This document shows positions 34,432-43,836 of a stretch of DNA of 64,000 nt, piece after piece. Location: positions 1,984,001-2,048,000 of the forward strand of contig NZ_CP132204.1 of the NCBI RefSeq assembly GCF_030718995.1, read 5' to 3'. The translations under genes were made by a program, and so were the position numbers. The DNA is from Arthrobacter oryzae. Its GTDB lineage: Bacteria > Actinomycetota > Actinomycetes > Actinomycetales > Micrococcaceae. Positions within the stretch are counted from its first letter, which is position 1. Each line of letters begins with the position of its first letter. The notes under the pieces are model-generated. The model was not told where the DNA came from. It searched no databases and worked only from the letters and a program-made list of their open reading frames with translations.

Positions 34432-35475
34432 TTGTTTACCGCTAACGCTTACGCCGCCCCGTCCGCTGACGGAGACCTGGTCCCCACCACCATCGAACGC
34501 CGCGACGTCGGCCCCCACGATGTGCTGATCGAGATCAAGTTCGCCGGCATCTGCCACTCGGACATCCACACCGTCCGCGGCGACTGGGGACCGCAGCACT
34601 ACCCGCTGGCGCCTGGTCACGAAATCGCCGGCATCGTCACCGAAGTCGGCGCCGCAGTCACCAAGCACGCCGTCGGCGACCGCGTCGGGGTCGGCTGCAT
34701 GGTCAATTCCTGCCGTGAGTGCGTCAACTGCCAGAAGGGCGAGGAGCAGTACTGCCTCAAGGGCAACACCGGCACCTACGGCGCCACTGACCGCGACGGC
34801 ACCATCACCCAGGGCGGCTACTCCACCCACGTCGTGGTGACCGAAGACTTCGTGGTCCGGATTCCCGAAGGCATCGAGCTGGACGTCGCCGCCCCGCTGC
34901 TGTGCGCCGGCATCACCACCTACTCGCCGCTGCGCCACTGGGGTGCAGGCCCGGGCAAGAAGGTCGCCGTCGTCGGCCTCGGCGGGCTCGGCCACATGGC
35001 CGTCAAGATCGCCCACGCCATGGGCGCGGAGGTCACCGTGCTGTCCCAGTCGCTCAAGAAGCAGGAAGACGGACTGAAACTGGGTGCGGACCACTACTAC
35101 GCCACCAGCGACGAGAACACGTTTGCCGATCTGGCTGGCAGTTTCGACCTGATCATCAACACCGTCAGCGCCTCGATCGACATCAGCTCCTACTTGCAGC
35201 TGCTGACCCTCGACGGCGCCCTGGTGAACGTCGGCGCCCCGGCCGAACCCCTCCCGGTCAACGCGTTCGCACTCATCATGGGACGCCGCTCGTTCGCCGG
35301 TTCCATGATCGGCGGCATCCGCGAGACCCAGGAGATGCTCGACTTCTGCGCCGAGCACAACCTGGGTGCCGAGATCGAGGTCATCCCGGCGGAGAAGATC
35401 AACGAGGCCTACGAGCGCGTCCTGGCCTCCGACGTCCGGTACCGCTTTGTGATCGACACCGCGACGCTCAGCTAA
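34432..35475 (+). CDS. NAD(P)-dependent alcohol dehydrogenase, AdhC/YahK type
   Basis: 347 aa from a TTG at 34432, chosen because GGAG lies seven bases before it; a TTG at 34420 would extend by four residues but has no such site. Catalytic zinc ligands are in GICHSDIHT and [12 protein letters not shown]; the structural zinc cluster is [15 protein letters not shown]. The cofactor motif is [20 protein letters not shown]. This is the cinnamyl-alcohol/broad aldehyde reductase subfamily, normally NADPH-dependent. A strong terminator follows. Confidence 0.92.
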   Translation: MFTANAYAAPSADGDLVPTTIERRDVGPHDVLIEIKFAGICHSDIHTVRGDWGPQHYPLAPGHEIAGIVTEVGAAVTKHAVGDRVGVGCMVNSCRECVNCQKGEEQYCLKGNTGTYGATDRDGTITQGGYSTHVVVTEDFVVRIPEGIELDVAAPLLCAGITTYSPLRHWGAGPGKKVAVVGLGGLGHMAVKIAHAMGAEVTVLSQSLKKQEDGLKLGADHYYATSDENTFADLAGSFDLIINTVSASIDISSYLQLLTLDGALVNVGAPAEPLPVNAFALIMGRRSFAGSMIGGIRETQEMLDFCAEHNLGAEIEVIPAEKINEAYERVLASDVRYRFVIDTATLS

Positions 35476-35513
35476 GCGCCGCCGCCGCGTCAGCGACCCG
35501 GAGCAGTAAAAAC

Positions 35514-35553
35514 AAAAGCAGCGCCGTCCTCAGGAGAGGGCGGCGCTGCTTTT
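35514..35553. terminator. Bidirectional terminator between convergent genes
   Basis: An 18-bp stem (35514-35531 with 35536-35553, loop AGGA) has one G-T wobble; AAAA lies on the left and TTTT on the right, so it can end both the alcohol dehydrogenase and the alpha-amylase transcripts. Confidence 0.88.
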
Positions 35554-35570
35554 GTGTCCAACGAAGGGAG

Positions 35571-38500
35571 CTACTCCGCCGTCATCACGTGCGTGAAGTG
35601 GTCGTACCGGATGGTGAGCGGGCGGCCGTCGTGCGCCAGGCTGATGTTGGCGCCGTTCGGCGAACCCCCGGCGCCGTAGCTCACAGCCCACGACCGGTCC
35701 AGGGCTGCCTTGAACTCGTACGTGCCGGCCGGAAGGTTCGGAACGGACAGCTTCCACACCAGGTCGGCGGGGTCCAGCGCCAGCTGGGCCTGGTCGCAGG
35801 CGGGCATCCAGTTCTCCGGACACCCCTGCTCAAGGTTCATGCTCCCCGCGGCCGCGACAGCTCCGGGCTGCTGGGACGCGTAGACCGGGCTCAGCACATG
35901 CGTGGTGTGGTCGTAGCGGAACGTCACGGCACCGCCCGGGTGCTCCAGCACGATGTTCGCGCCGTTCAGGGCACCGCCTGCTCCATAGTTCTCGTCCCAG
36001 CTGCCGTTGAGCGCGGCCTTGAACTCATACGTGCCCGCCGGCAGTTGGTCCACCGTGAGCCGCCAGACCTTGTCCGCCGGGTCCAGCGTCATAGAAGCCG
36101 CCGCGCAGGTCGGATCCCATTTCCCGCATCCCATCTCGGAATTCAGGCTGCCCGCCACGGTGACGGAGTCCGGCTGCGGGATCTCCCCGGCCACCACGGT
36201 CCGTATATCGCTCACCACATTGTCGGCGCCCGGGACTGACATGGTGGCCCGGTAGCGGACTTCGGTGCCGTCTGCGAGGCCAAGAGCCGCAAGGTCGTCA
36301 AACACCGTGTACGCGGGCGAGGAACTGTCCGATCCGATCGGAGCCCACCCGCCGCCGTCAACGCTGCGGTCGAAGCTGACCGTGTAGTCAGCTTTCTCCG
36401 GGCTGGCCGTGGCACTGACTTCCACCGTGCCGTCCACGCTGCTTCCCTCGGCCGGTTTCTGCATGGCCAGGACCGGGACGGGAACGGTACCGCTCCGGGC
36501 GGCGCTGGCGGAGGTGTGGCCGCCGTTGTCCAGGACCACCGCGCGGTATTCCACGGCAGTGCCCGGGTTCAGCTCCGTGACATCGTGGAACACCTGGTAC
36601 GGGGCGGTGTCGTCCGTGCCGATCGGCGCCCAGTCTCCGCCCGCTGCCCGCGCCTGGAAGGTGACCTCGTAGAACGAGGAACCGTCGACGTCGGCCGCCA
36701 CCCGGATCCTGCCGTTGTCGCCTTCCGCCGTGGCCGGCTCCTGAAGTGCGACGGCGGGAGCCGCCTTGGAGTGCGGAATCCGCCCGGACGATTCGTAGAC
36801 CACCGCGGAAAGCGGCGGGACGGTGACGCTGAGCTTGCCGTCGTCGGCCGTCTTGACCTCGGCGGCGGAATCGCCGGTGTCACCTGTGCCGCCGTAAATT
36901 CGTGTGAAAGTGCGCTTGGCAATGTACGTGGGCACCGCGGCCGTCTGCTCGGTCCCGCTGTTGTTCACTGCCACGACGTACTCGCGCTGGTCCTTCGCGT
37001 CGGTCCGGGAGAACGCGTAGATCCCCTTGCCCTCGGCGGCATACCGGTTTTGGTGGGCGCCGTTGCGGAGGGCCGGGTGTTCGGCGGTCAGCGCCGCGAG
37101 CTCGCTGATCTTGCTGTAGAGCGGGTGGCCGGTGTCGAAATTGTCCGTGGCGTGGGTGGCATCAGTACCCAGCAGGTCATCGTCCAGGTATTCCGGGACC
37201 TGGCTGGCGAAGAGCGTCTGGCGTGCATCCTGGTCCCCGCCGGGACCGGTGAAGCCCTGCTCGTCGCCGTAGTACACCACCGGGTTGCCGCGGGAGAAAT
37301 ACATCAGCTCATGGGCAAGCCGGTCGCGGGCAACACGTTCGGCGTCATCCGCGCCGGGGTTGTCCGCGGCTATGAAGCTGCCGATCCGGCCCATGTCATG
37401 GTTGCCCAGGAAGGTGGGCAGTTGGTACACGTTGGAGTCGGCGTCCGTGTACCAGTCGTCACCGGCGAAGAACGCCTCGAGCTGGTCAGCGTCCTGGCTG
37501 CGGGAAGCGAAGTTGCGGGCGGCATCCTGGAACGGGAAGTCCAGCACAGCCTGCATCTTGTTGCGGGTGGTGAACTGCGAGGTGAAGCTCTTGGAGGTAT
37601 CAAAGACCTCGCCGAACATGAAGAATTCGTCCTTGCCCTGCTCCTTGGCGTAGTCCAGCACCCGGGGGCCGAACTCCTGCCAGAACTCGTCGTTCACGTG
37701 CTTCATGGTGTCGATCCGGAAGCCGTCCACACCGAAGTCGCCAATCCACGTTTCATACACGTCCGCCATGCCGTCCACCACGCGGGGGTGCTCGGTGAAG
37801 AGGTCGTCCAGGCCGAAGAAGTCCCCGTAGAAGGAGTCCTCACCCTGGAAGGTGGTGTCGCCGCGGTTGTGATAGAGCGTGGAATCGTTGAGCCACGAGG
37901 GAACCTTGAGGTCCTTTTCACTGTCATCCAGGACCGGCGTGTAGGGGAAGGACTCCTCGGGATCCAGTTCCGGGAACCCGTCCGTTCCGGCGTAGTCGCG
38001 GTCGTCAAACGCCTCGCCGGCCGCCGTTTTGTATGGCGCCGCGTCCTTGGAGACGTACGGCTTGCGGGCATCCTTGGGGTCTTCCCCGTAGCCGATCACA
38101 TCCGCGGTGTGGTTGGTGATGATGTCGAAGTAGACCTTCATCCCGCGTGAATGCGCCTCGTCGATCAGTGCCTTCAGTTCGGCGTTGGTGCCCAGGTGCG
38201 GGTCGATCTGGGTGAAATCTGTGACCCAGTAGCCGTGATAGCCGGCTGACTTGTCTTCCGGCTGGACTGCTTTGTTCTTGAAGCTGGGCGTCAACCAGAT
38301 GGATGTGGTGCCCATGCCCTGGATGTAGTCGATCTTGTCCAGCAGGCCTCTCAGGTCGCCGCCGTTGTAGAAGCCCTTTTTGGTGGGGTCGAAGCCGGAG
38401 ACCATCGGGTCCCCGCCCAGCCCGCCGTCGTCGTTCGCGCTGCTCCCGTTGTTGAAACGGTCCGCCATGACGAAGTAGAAGTTCTCGTCCGTCACCGGTG

Positions 38501-38669
38501 CACGGAGCGAATGGGAGGCCGACGGCGCGCCGGGGTTTTTCGGCTCCGGCGCCGCATGGGCCGGGCCCGCCAGGGCGGCAGCGGCCACCAGCACCGCAAC
38601 CGCCGCGGCGACGCCCCTGGCCGGCTGGCTGCAGGGTGGATTCTTGGGGAGTGAACTGCGGAAAAACAC
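35571..38669 (-). CDS. Secreted alpha-amylase (GH13) with Ig-like and duplicated X25-type modules
   Basis: 1032 aa from the GTG at 38669, which is preceded by GGAAGG; frame upstream is not coding. Residues 1-40 are a signal peptide ending AHAA. The GH13 barrel has GFRID (nucleophile Asp 320), GEVFD (acid/base Glu 354) and GNHD (Asp 425). It is followed by a beta domain, two Ig-like modules (about 650-830, each with the DWAPIG or GWAPIG stretch) and two homologous C-terminal modules (about 840-932 and 938-1032) that share LPAGTYEFKAAL, YGAGG, NGANI and RYDH. These are X25-type modules found in actinobacterial pullulanases/amylases. It degrades starch, maltodextrin or pullulan outside the cell. 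Confidence 0.93.
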   Translation of the reverse strand: MFFRSSLPKNPPCSQPARGVAAAVAVLVAAAALAGPAHAAPEPKNPGAPSASHSLRAPVTDENFYFVMADRFNNGSSANDDGGLGGDPMVSGFDPTKKGFYNGGDLRGLLDKIDYIQGMGTTSIWLTPSFKNKAVQPEDKSAGYHGYWVTDFTQIDPHLGTNAELKALIDEAHSRGMKVYFDIITNHTADVIGYGEDPKDARKPYVSKDAAPYKTAAGEAFDDRDYAGTDGFPELDPEESFPYTPVLDDSEKDLKVPSWLNDSTLYHNRGDTTFQGEDSFYGDFFGLDDLFTEHPRVVDGMADVYETWIGDFGVDGFRIDTMKHVNDEFWQEFGPRVLDYAKEQGKDEFFMFGEVFDTSKSFTSQFTTRNKMQAVLDFPFQDAARNFASRSQDADQLEAFFAGDDWYTDADSNVYQLPTFLGNHDMGRIGSFIAADNPGADDAERVARDRLAHELMYFSRGNPVVYYGDEQGFTGPGGDQDARQTLFASQVPEYLDDDLLGTDATHATDNFDTGHPLYSKISELAALTAEHPALRNGAHQNRYAAEGKGIYAFSRTDAKDQREYVVAVNNSGTEQTAAVPTYIAKRTFTRIYGGTGDTGDSAAEVKTADDGKLSVTVPPLSAVVYESSGRIPHSKAAPAVALQEPATAEGDNGRIRVAADVDGSSFYEVTFQARAAGGDWAPIGTDDTAPYQVFHDVTELNPGTAVEYRAVVLDNGGHTSASAARSGTVPVPVLAMQKPAEGSSVDGTVEVSATASPEKADYTVSFDRSVDGGGWAPIGSDSSSPAYTVFDDLAALGLADGTEVRYRATMSVPGADNVVSDIRTVVAGEIPQPDSVTVAGSLNSEMGCGKWDPTCAAASMTLDPADKVWRLTVDQLPAGTYEFKAALNGSWDENYGAGGALNGANIVLEHPGGAVTFRYDHTTHVLSPVYASQQPGAVAAAGSMNLEQGCPENWMPACDQAQLALDPADLVWKLSVPNLPAGTYEFKAALDRSWAVSYGAGGSPNGANISLAHDGRPLTIRYDHFTHVMTAE

Positions 38670-38750
38670 GATAGGAAGACCTTCCGGAAAGCGACGTTGC
38701 TGCTGTGAAGGATGATGCGGGAGACCGGCTATTGAGAGCCAAGTCACAAC

Positions 38751-38764
38751 TGTAAGCGCTTGCA
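38751..38764. promoter_or_regulatory. LacI-type operator upstream of the amylase
   Basis: TGTAAGCGCTTGCA is a near-perfect palindrome around AAGCGCTT, the canonical core of MalR/LacI-family operators. It is 82 bp upstream of the amylase start codon. The regulator itself is not encoded next to it. Confidence 0.7.
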
Positions 38765-38855
38765 CCGACTTTTTCCAGCGAATCCCAAGGTTGCTTGCTA
38801 TCGGTCCGGATTCGGTAGCATGAAACCCACCGACTGCAGCTGAGGGAGCCTGCTC

Positions 38856-39698
38856 TTGCCGCCAGAACCCCGTATTTCCGCCAGCCCGGAAGAGGCAGTC
38901 CGCCGTCTCCGGGCCGCCGGCTGCGTGTTCGCCGAGGAGGAAGCAGGGCTGCTGGCCGGAGTTGCCGGCTCCGCTGCCGAGCTGGACGCAATGATCGAGC
39001 GGCGTGCCGCCGGTCTGCCCCTGGAACACATCCTTGGCTGGGCCGACTTCTGCGGGCTTCGCATTGGCGTGGCCACAGGAGTATTCGTGCCCCGCCGCCG
39101 CACCGAGTTCCTCGTCCGGCAGGCGGAGCTGCTGCTCCACGGTGCCACGCGCGACGGCGGGACGTCCGGCGGCGGGCGGCGCACCGACGGCACCACGCCC
39201 GCCGTGGTGGATCTGTGCTGCGGTTCCGGTGCCGTGGGCGCGGCCCTTTTGGCGCGCGGGGGCGGAATTGAGCTGCATGCCTCAGACCTGGACCCGGCCG
39301 CAGTCCTGTGCGCCAGAGGCAACATCGAACCGGCTGGCGGGCACGTCCATGAGGGTGATCTCTTCGAGCCGTTGCCGGCGAGGCTGCGGGGCCGTATCAC
39401 CGTCCTGGTGGCCAATGCCCCCTATGTCCCCACGGCCGCCATCGGGACCATGCCCCCGGAAGCCCGCCTGCACGAGCCGCGAATGTCCCTGGACGGCGGC
39501 GCGGACGGGCTGGACATCCAGCGGAGGGTCATTGCGGCGGCTCCGGCCTGGCTCGCACGGGGCGGGCATGTGCTGATCGAGACAAGCCGCGGCCAGGCGC
39601 GGCGGACCATCGGGCTGATGCGGGAGGCAGGACTGTCCTCCCGGTTGGCGCGCGACTCGGAGCTGGATGCCACAGTGGCGATTGGCACGGCAGCCTAG
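38856..39698 (+). CDS. PrmC-related protein N5-glutamine methyltransferase, putative
   Basis: 280 aa from a TTG at 38856 with GAGGGAG upstream. The SAM-binding motif I is VVDLCCGSGAVGAALLARG. The catalytic motif that is NPPY in HemK/PrmC reads N-A-P-Y here (Asn 187), which is the feature of the actinobacterial PrmC-related group of unknown substrate. The N-terminal helical part (LPLEHILGWADFCGLRIGVATGVFVPRRRTEFLV) has the RR-T motif of PrmC. It probably methylates a Gln side chain, but the target need not be a release factor. The end overlaps the convergent GT4 gene by 4 bp. Confidence 0.85.
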   Translation: MPPEPRISASPEEAVRRLRAAGCVFAEEEAGLLAGVAGSAAELDAMIERRAAGLPLEHILGWADFCGLRIGVATGVFVPRRRTEFLVRQAELLLHGATRDGGTSGGGRRTDGTTPAVVDLCCGSGAVGAALLARGGGIELHASDLDPAAVLCARGNIEPAGGHVHEGDLFEPLPARLRGRITVLVANAPYVPTAAIGTMPPEARLHEPRMSLDGGADGLDIQRRVIAAAPAWLARGGHVLIETSRGQARRTIGLMREAGLSSRLARDSELDATVAIGTAA

Positions 39699-40750
39699 AA
39701 GCCCGCAGCTGCTGTCTCCTCCGCGGCCCGGGGTGATCCGGACAGGAGTTCCGTATAGAACCGGAGGTATTCCCGGACCATCCGCTGGGAACTGAAGCGC
39801 TGCTCGGCCGCCCGCCGGCAGTCGCTGCGGCGCAACCAGCTGCAGCCCTCCAGCGCCTCTGCCAGACCCTGCAGGCTGTCCGCCAGGAACCCGGTCTCGC
39901 CGTCGCTGATGATTTCCGGGGCTGAACCGCGGCGTGTGGCGACTACCGGGGTGCCGGAGGCCAGGGCCTCGATCATCACCATCCCGAACGGTTCCGGCCA
40001 CTGGATGGGGTTCAGCAGTGCCACGGATTCGCCCAGCAGCCGGTACTTCTCCGCTGACCCCAGCTCGCCGAGGTATTCAACGTCCGGGCCAAGCAGCGGT
40101 TCGATCACGTCATGGAAGTAGTCCAGCTCAAACGGTTCGCGCATCTTTGCCCCGATCCGCAGCGGAATGCCCGCCTGGCGCGCCACCATAATGGCCTGCA
40201 GAAGGCCCTTGTTGGGGTGCATACGCCCCAGGAAGCACGCTCCGCCGTTGTGCGTCGGGCTGTACCGGACGCTGCGGACGTCCAGGCCGTGGTGGATGAC
40301 CGCGTCCACCTTGACGCCGCGGGCGGTGGAAGCCTGATGGTGCGAGATGGCCACCAGTGCCGTCTCCCGGCGCATGGCGCGGTAGATCAGGGTGAGTTCG
40401 TCGTCGAAAGGCCCGTGCAGCGTGGTGACGCGGGGGACGTCCTGCATGCTCCGCCGGCACAGGGGGCCGAGCAGTGTGTGGTCGTGGACGATGTCCACGT
40501 CCCCCATGGCATCGTAGGAACGGAGCACGTGCAGGATCTCCTGCCGTCCCGAGTCCATGCTGAGTTCGGAGGACTCCGAGAGCCCGGGAACCCGTGGGAC
40601 TGGACAGGTGCTGTCACTCGAAGCGGCCAGCACAACATCGTGCCCTGCCTCCACGAGGCCCGCGGCAAGAGTGTGGACCACCGATTCCGTCCCGCCGTAG
40701 CTCGGTGGGGGAACGGGAATCCATGGTGGTGCCAGGATGCCAATACGCAT
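39695..40750 (-). CDS. Glycosyltransferase family 4
   Basis: 351 aa GT-B enzyme. N-terminal MRIGILAPPWIPVPPPSYGGTESVVHTLAAGL is the acceptor side; the C-terminal domain shows CFLGRMHPNKGLLQAI, the YLGELGSAEKYRLLGESVALLNPIQWPEPFGMVMIEALASGTPVVATRRGSAPEII donor-binding region with the E-x7-E pattern. The protein is of the group that sits beside amylo-glucosidase genes and glucan or trehalose metabolism. The next gene upstream in the same direction is the 723-aa glycogen-debranching-type enzyme, 13 nt away, so an operon is likely. Confidence 0.9.
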   Translation of the reverse strand: MRIGILAPPWIPVPPPSYGGTESVVHTLAAGLVEAGHDVVLAASSDSTCPVPRVPGLSESSELSMDSGRQEILHVLRSYDAMGDVDIVHDHTLLGPLCRRSMQDVPRVTTLHGPFDDELTLIYRAMRRETALVAISHHQASTARGVKVDAVIHHGLDVRSVRYSPTHNGGACFLGRMHPNKGLLQAIMVARQAGIPLRIGAKMREPFELDYFHDVIEPLLGPDVEYLGELGSAEKYRLLGESVALLNPIQWPEPFGMVMIEALASGTPVVATRRGSAPEIISDGETGFLADSLQGLAEALEGCSWLRRSDCRRAAEQRFSSQRMVREYLRFYTELLSGSPRAAEETAAAGF

Positions 40751-40763
40751 TGCGCCTCCTATA

Positions 40764-42935
40764 TCAGCCGGCCTTCCGGCCAGGGTCGTGGTGGACCCGG
40801 ATCAGGTCCGCCAGGGGTTCCTGCGTCCCCAGATGCAGTTCAATCGACGGTGGCAGCCCCGTCACGTGTGCGTCATTGCCCGACACCTCGATGGTGAGCC
40901 GGGAACCGGCCAGCGGCACCTGTTCCTTCTTCAGGTAGCCGAACCCGTCCGGGAAAGCGGGGCTCAGCCAGAGCCGGCCGTTGTGGGCGGAAGGATCAAA
41001 GCGAAGAAGGACGCGGATGAGGTGGATGGGCGTGGCCGAGGCCCAGGCCTGCGGAGAGCACGACGACGGGTAGGACACCGGGGGCAGGCCCGCCTCGCGC
41101 GGGAAACCGCAGAACAGTTCCGGGAGCCGGCCGCCGAAAGCCTCTGCGGCGTCGAAGATGGCCATGGCGACCCGCTGCGATTCCTCGATCAGGCCGTACC
41201 GCATCAGGCCGGCGGCAATCAAGGCGTTGTCATGGGGCCACACGGAGCCGTTGTGGTAGCTCACGGGGTTGAAAGCGCCCATGGTCGTAGCAAGTGTGCG
41301 GATTCCCCAGCCCGAGAACATGTCCGGTTCCATCAGGCGCTGTGCCACAAGGGGTGCCTTGTCATCGTCCACGATTCCTGACCACAGGCAATGTCCCATG
41401 TTGGAAGCGCAGGCGTCCACGGGCCGTTTGTCCTTGTCCAGGGCCACCGCGAAGTACCCTCGTTGCGGCAGCCAGAACCGGCGGTTGAAATTCTCCTTCA
41501 GCGCGGCCGCGCGGTCACCCCAGCTGCGGGCCAGGGCATTGTCGCCGGCGTCCAGGGCCAGCAGCGCCCGGGCTACATAGGCGCTGTAGGCGTACCCCTG
41601 GACCTCGCACAGGGCGATGGGCGGTTCGGCGAGGGTGCCGTCCGCGAAGTTGATCCCGTCGTAAGAGTCCTTCCAGCCCTGGTTGATCAGGCCGTGCCGG
41701 GTGGCGCGCTCATATTCCACGAATCCGTCGCCGTCACGGTCCCCGTAGGTGGTCACCCAGTCCAAGGCGCGGTCCGCATGGGGGAGCAGCTCCTGCACCG
41801 CTTCGGGCTCCAGCCCCCAGCGGCTGATTTCGCCCAGGAGCGTGACGAACAGCGGTGTGGCATCGGCAGTACCGTAATAGGTCTTTTCTCCGCCCAGCGA
41901 CAGGGCGGCGCCTGAACCGAGGCGCACCTCGTGGAGGATCCGTCCGGGCTCCTCTTCAGTGATCTTGTTGATTTTCTGGCCCTGGTGCTCGGCGAGCGTC
42001 TGCAACGTGCCCAGCGCGATCGCGGGATCCACCGGAAGCGCCATGAAGGAGGTCAGCAGGGAGTCCCTGCCGAACAGCGCCATGAACCAGGGGGCGCCGG
42101 CGGCGATCACGGTGCGGTCCGGATGGGCAGGGTCAGCGATCCGCAGCGAGCCCAGATCGCGTTGGCTCTGGCGGAGGGTCCTTTCGAGTGCTGGATTGTC
42201 CATGCTGATCTGGGGTGCCGCGGCGCGCCAGGTCCGGTGGCGGAGGGCGGGAACCGATTCGTGTTGAGGAGTGCTGGCCGAGAACCTGCCCGCCGGTTCG
42301 TTGCCGTCGGAACTCGGTGTGACCACAATCGTGGCGGTCCACGATCCCTTGGCGGGAATTGTCACTTTGAACATCACCCCGTGGCGGTTCACCACCGCTC
42401 CAGGGGCGCGGACTGTCGCAGCCAGCAGCCTGCCGTTGTGGCGGCCGCTGATGATCAGCCGGTCGCCCTCGGCCCGGTGGGAGGGGCGCAGTTGCCGGGT
42501 CTTGCGGCCGGCTTTGACTTCGAAGAGGTCCGCGAAGTCGGCCTCCACCGCCAGTTTGATGCTGCACGGCGCCGGAGTGTTGGAGTAGTTGCGCACGGTC
42601 AGGGTTTCGCGGATGCCGTCGCCCACCTGCCGGTCCCGCTCGATCACCATCGGCCGGTCGGCAGCCCCGTCCGGCTGGGGCGCCCGCCCGGTGAAAACGG
42701 CCCGGTAGGGTTCCGGGTTTACCGCCATGAGCCCTTCCACCACGTGGTCGTTTACCAGCAGGTTCCACCGGGAGACGATCCGGGTGTCCTGGTAGAAGAC
42801 ACCCTGGGCCAGGCCGGGGTCCAGGTCCCCGTTGCCGGCAGAGATAAAGAATGACGAACCTTCAACGATGGTCACGGCATTGTGGCCGGTGGAGCCGGAC
42901 GTATCCATGTTCCAGCCGCTCATGGGCACCGCCAC
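40764..42935 (-). CDS. Glycogen debranching-type amylo-alpha-1,6-glucosidase
   Basis: 723 aa. The N-terminal beta domain (GSSFFISAGNGDLDPGLAQGVFYQDTRIVSRWNLLVND) is the GDE N-bis domain. The (alpha/alpha)6 catalytic part includes WFMALFGRDSLLTSFMALP, the VEYERATRHGLINQGWKDSYDG region with a catalytic-type acid and YHNGSVWPHDNALIAAGLMRYGL. It resembles enzymes that trim glycogen or oligosaccharides. The GTG at 42935 is used; ATGs at 42923 and 42908 are equally possible. It is transcribed with the GT4 gene. Confidence 0.9.
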   Translation of the reverse strand: MAVPMSGWNMDTSGSTGHNAVTIVEGSSFFISAGNGDLDPGLAQGVFYQDTRIVSRWNLLVNDHVVEGLMAVNPEPYRAVFTGRAPQPDGAADRPMVIERDRQVGDGIRETLTVRNYSNTPAPCSIKLAVEADFADLFEVKAGRKTRQLRPSHRAEGDRLIISGRHNGRLLAATVRAPGAVVNRHGVMFKVTIPAKGSWTATIVVTPSSDGNEPAGRFSASTPQHESVPALRHRTWRAAAPQISMDNPALERTLRQSQRDLGSLRIADPAHPDRTVIAAGAPWFMALFGRDSLLTSFMALPVDPAIALGTLQTLAEHQGQKINKITEEEPGRILHEVRLGSGAALSLGGEKTYYGTADATPLFVTLLGEISRWGLEPEAVQELLPHADRALDWVTTYGDRDGDGFVEYERATRHGLINQGWKDSYDGINFADGTLAEPPIALCEVQGYAYSAYVARALLALDAGDNALARSWGDRAAALKENFNRRFWLPQRGYFAVALDKDKRPVDACASNMGHCLWSGIVDDDKAPLVAQRLMEPDMFSGWGIRTLATTMGAFNPVSYHNGSVWPHDNALIAAGLMRYGLIEESQRVAMAIFDAAEAFGGRLPELFCGFPREAGLPPVSYPSSCSPQAWASATPIHLIRVLLRFDPSAHNGRLWLSPAFPDGFGYLKKEQVPLAGSRLTIEVSGNDAHVTGLPPSIELHLGTQEPLADLIRVHHDPGRKAG

Positions 42936-43129
42936 TGAAGGGGCCCCGCCGCGGATCGCGGGGGAACGCAGGCCGCACGTCGATAGCTCATGAATTCACT
43001 CCGGACCCGGGGAATCAACGGCTGACTGCTTAGCCACCCACATTCTAGAATTCCGCACTGGCTCGGACAAGGTGCTTTGGACCCTTGCGGGTGCCGGACC
43101 GGACCGTTGCCGGACCGCGGCACAAAAAG

Positions 43130-43166
43130 GCCGACCCGCCCGGACCAGTGGTCCGGGCGGGTCGGC
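43130..43166 (-). terminator. Terminator of the YtxH-like gene
   Basis: A perfect 18-bp inverted repeat (43130-43147 with 43149-43166) of very high GC is followed on the minus strand by TTTTT. It lies 18 bp after the stop codon of the gene at 43184. Confidence 0.88.
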
Positions 43167-43183
43167 GCGACTCCTGCGGGGTT

Positions 43184-43723
43184 TTAGGTCCGCTCAGGGT
43201 TGGTATTGGTAGCGGCGCCGGCAGGCGTGGCTCCGCCCTCGTCGGACCAGTCCTGGCCCGTGGAGTCACCGAGCGCAGGATCGCTGGTGACGTCCGGAGC
43301 GGCGCCCTTGGCGGCGGTGCCTGACGTCGAGCTGGCGGCGCTGCTGTCCGAAGTGCCCAGGTTAACCGTCTCCGGGTGCGTGCTGTGGGACGGAACGTAG
43401 TCACCGGCCGGCAGATCGCCTTCCGTGGCGGAAACGCCGTTCTTGGCAGTACTTGCTTTGCTGCCGTCCGTTGACTTGTCCCGGTGGACCGCGGAACTGA
43501 TGACTGTGCCTGCGCGGCGGGCAGCCTCTGTCAGCTGGTCGGAGACTTCAGGTGCTTTTTCCTTGACCGCCTCTGTTGCTGCGGTGACTTTGTCCTGGAC
43601 GGGTTTGCTGTCCCAGAGAGCAGCTGCCCTCGCCTTGATTTTTTCATAGGCGGCGCGGCCGGACCTGGATCCCAGGACGAAGCCCGCTGCCATGCCAGTA
43701 CCGAAAAGAAGTTTGGATTTCAT
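43184..43723 (-). CDS. YtxH-like small envelope protein
   Basis: 179 aa. It begins MKSKLLFGTGMAAGFVLGSRSGRAAYEKIKARAAALWDS, a glycine-rich membrane helix followed by a basic amphipathic helix, the pattern of YtxH/gas-vesicle-like stress proteins. Residues 40-75 are predicted to be helical and charged (DKVTAATEAVKEKAPEVSDQLTEAARR). The rest, from about residue 85, is a low-complexity Ser/Thr/Ala/Gly/Asp tail that should be disordered. It probably stays near the membrane. Function is unknown; the neighbouring GlsB-like gene suggests an envelope-stress role. Confidence 0.8.
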   Translation of the reverse strand: MKSKLLFGTGMAAGFVLGSRSGRAAYEKIKARAAALWDSKPVQDKVTAATEAVKEKAPEVSDQLTEAARRAGTVISSAVHRDKSTDGSKASTAKNGVSATEGDLPAGDYVPSHSTHPETVNLGTSDSSAASSTSGTAAKGAAPDVTSDPALGDSTGQDWSDEGGATPAGAATNTNPERT

Positions 43724-43786
43724 GTTGTACTCCTGCTCTGTGAGAAGGTTCCGTACTCGGGCGGGCCCGCGGGGCCTTGAATGAAA

Positions 43787-43818
43787 AAACGGCCCCAGGA
43801 AATATCCCGGGGCCGTTT
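43787..43818 (-). terminator. Terminator of the GlsB-like gene
   Basis: AAACGGCCCC (43787-43796) pairs with GGGGCCGTTT (43809-43818). On the minus strand it ends in a run of T. The stop codon of the gene at 43837 is 18 bp away. Confidence 0.82.
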
Positions 43819-43836
43819 CTCAGGCCGGACTCCGCT

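Noticed and set aside
38670-39278. Upstream extension of the alpha-amylase frame by about 200 codons
   Set aside because: It would overlap the methyltransferase gene and place sequence before the signal peptide; the GTG at 38669 fits a secreted protein.
43130-43166. Perfect 18-bp palindrome as an operator or mobile element end
   Set aside because: It follows a stop codon and precedes a T-run on the transcribed strand, so a terminator explains it fully.
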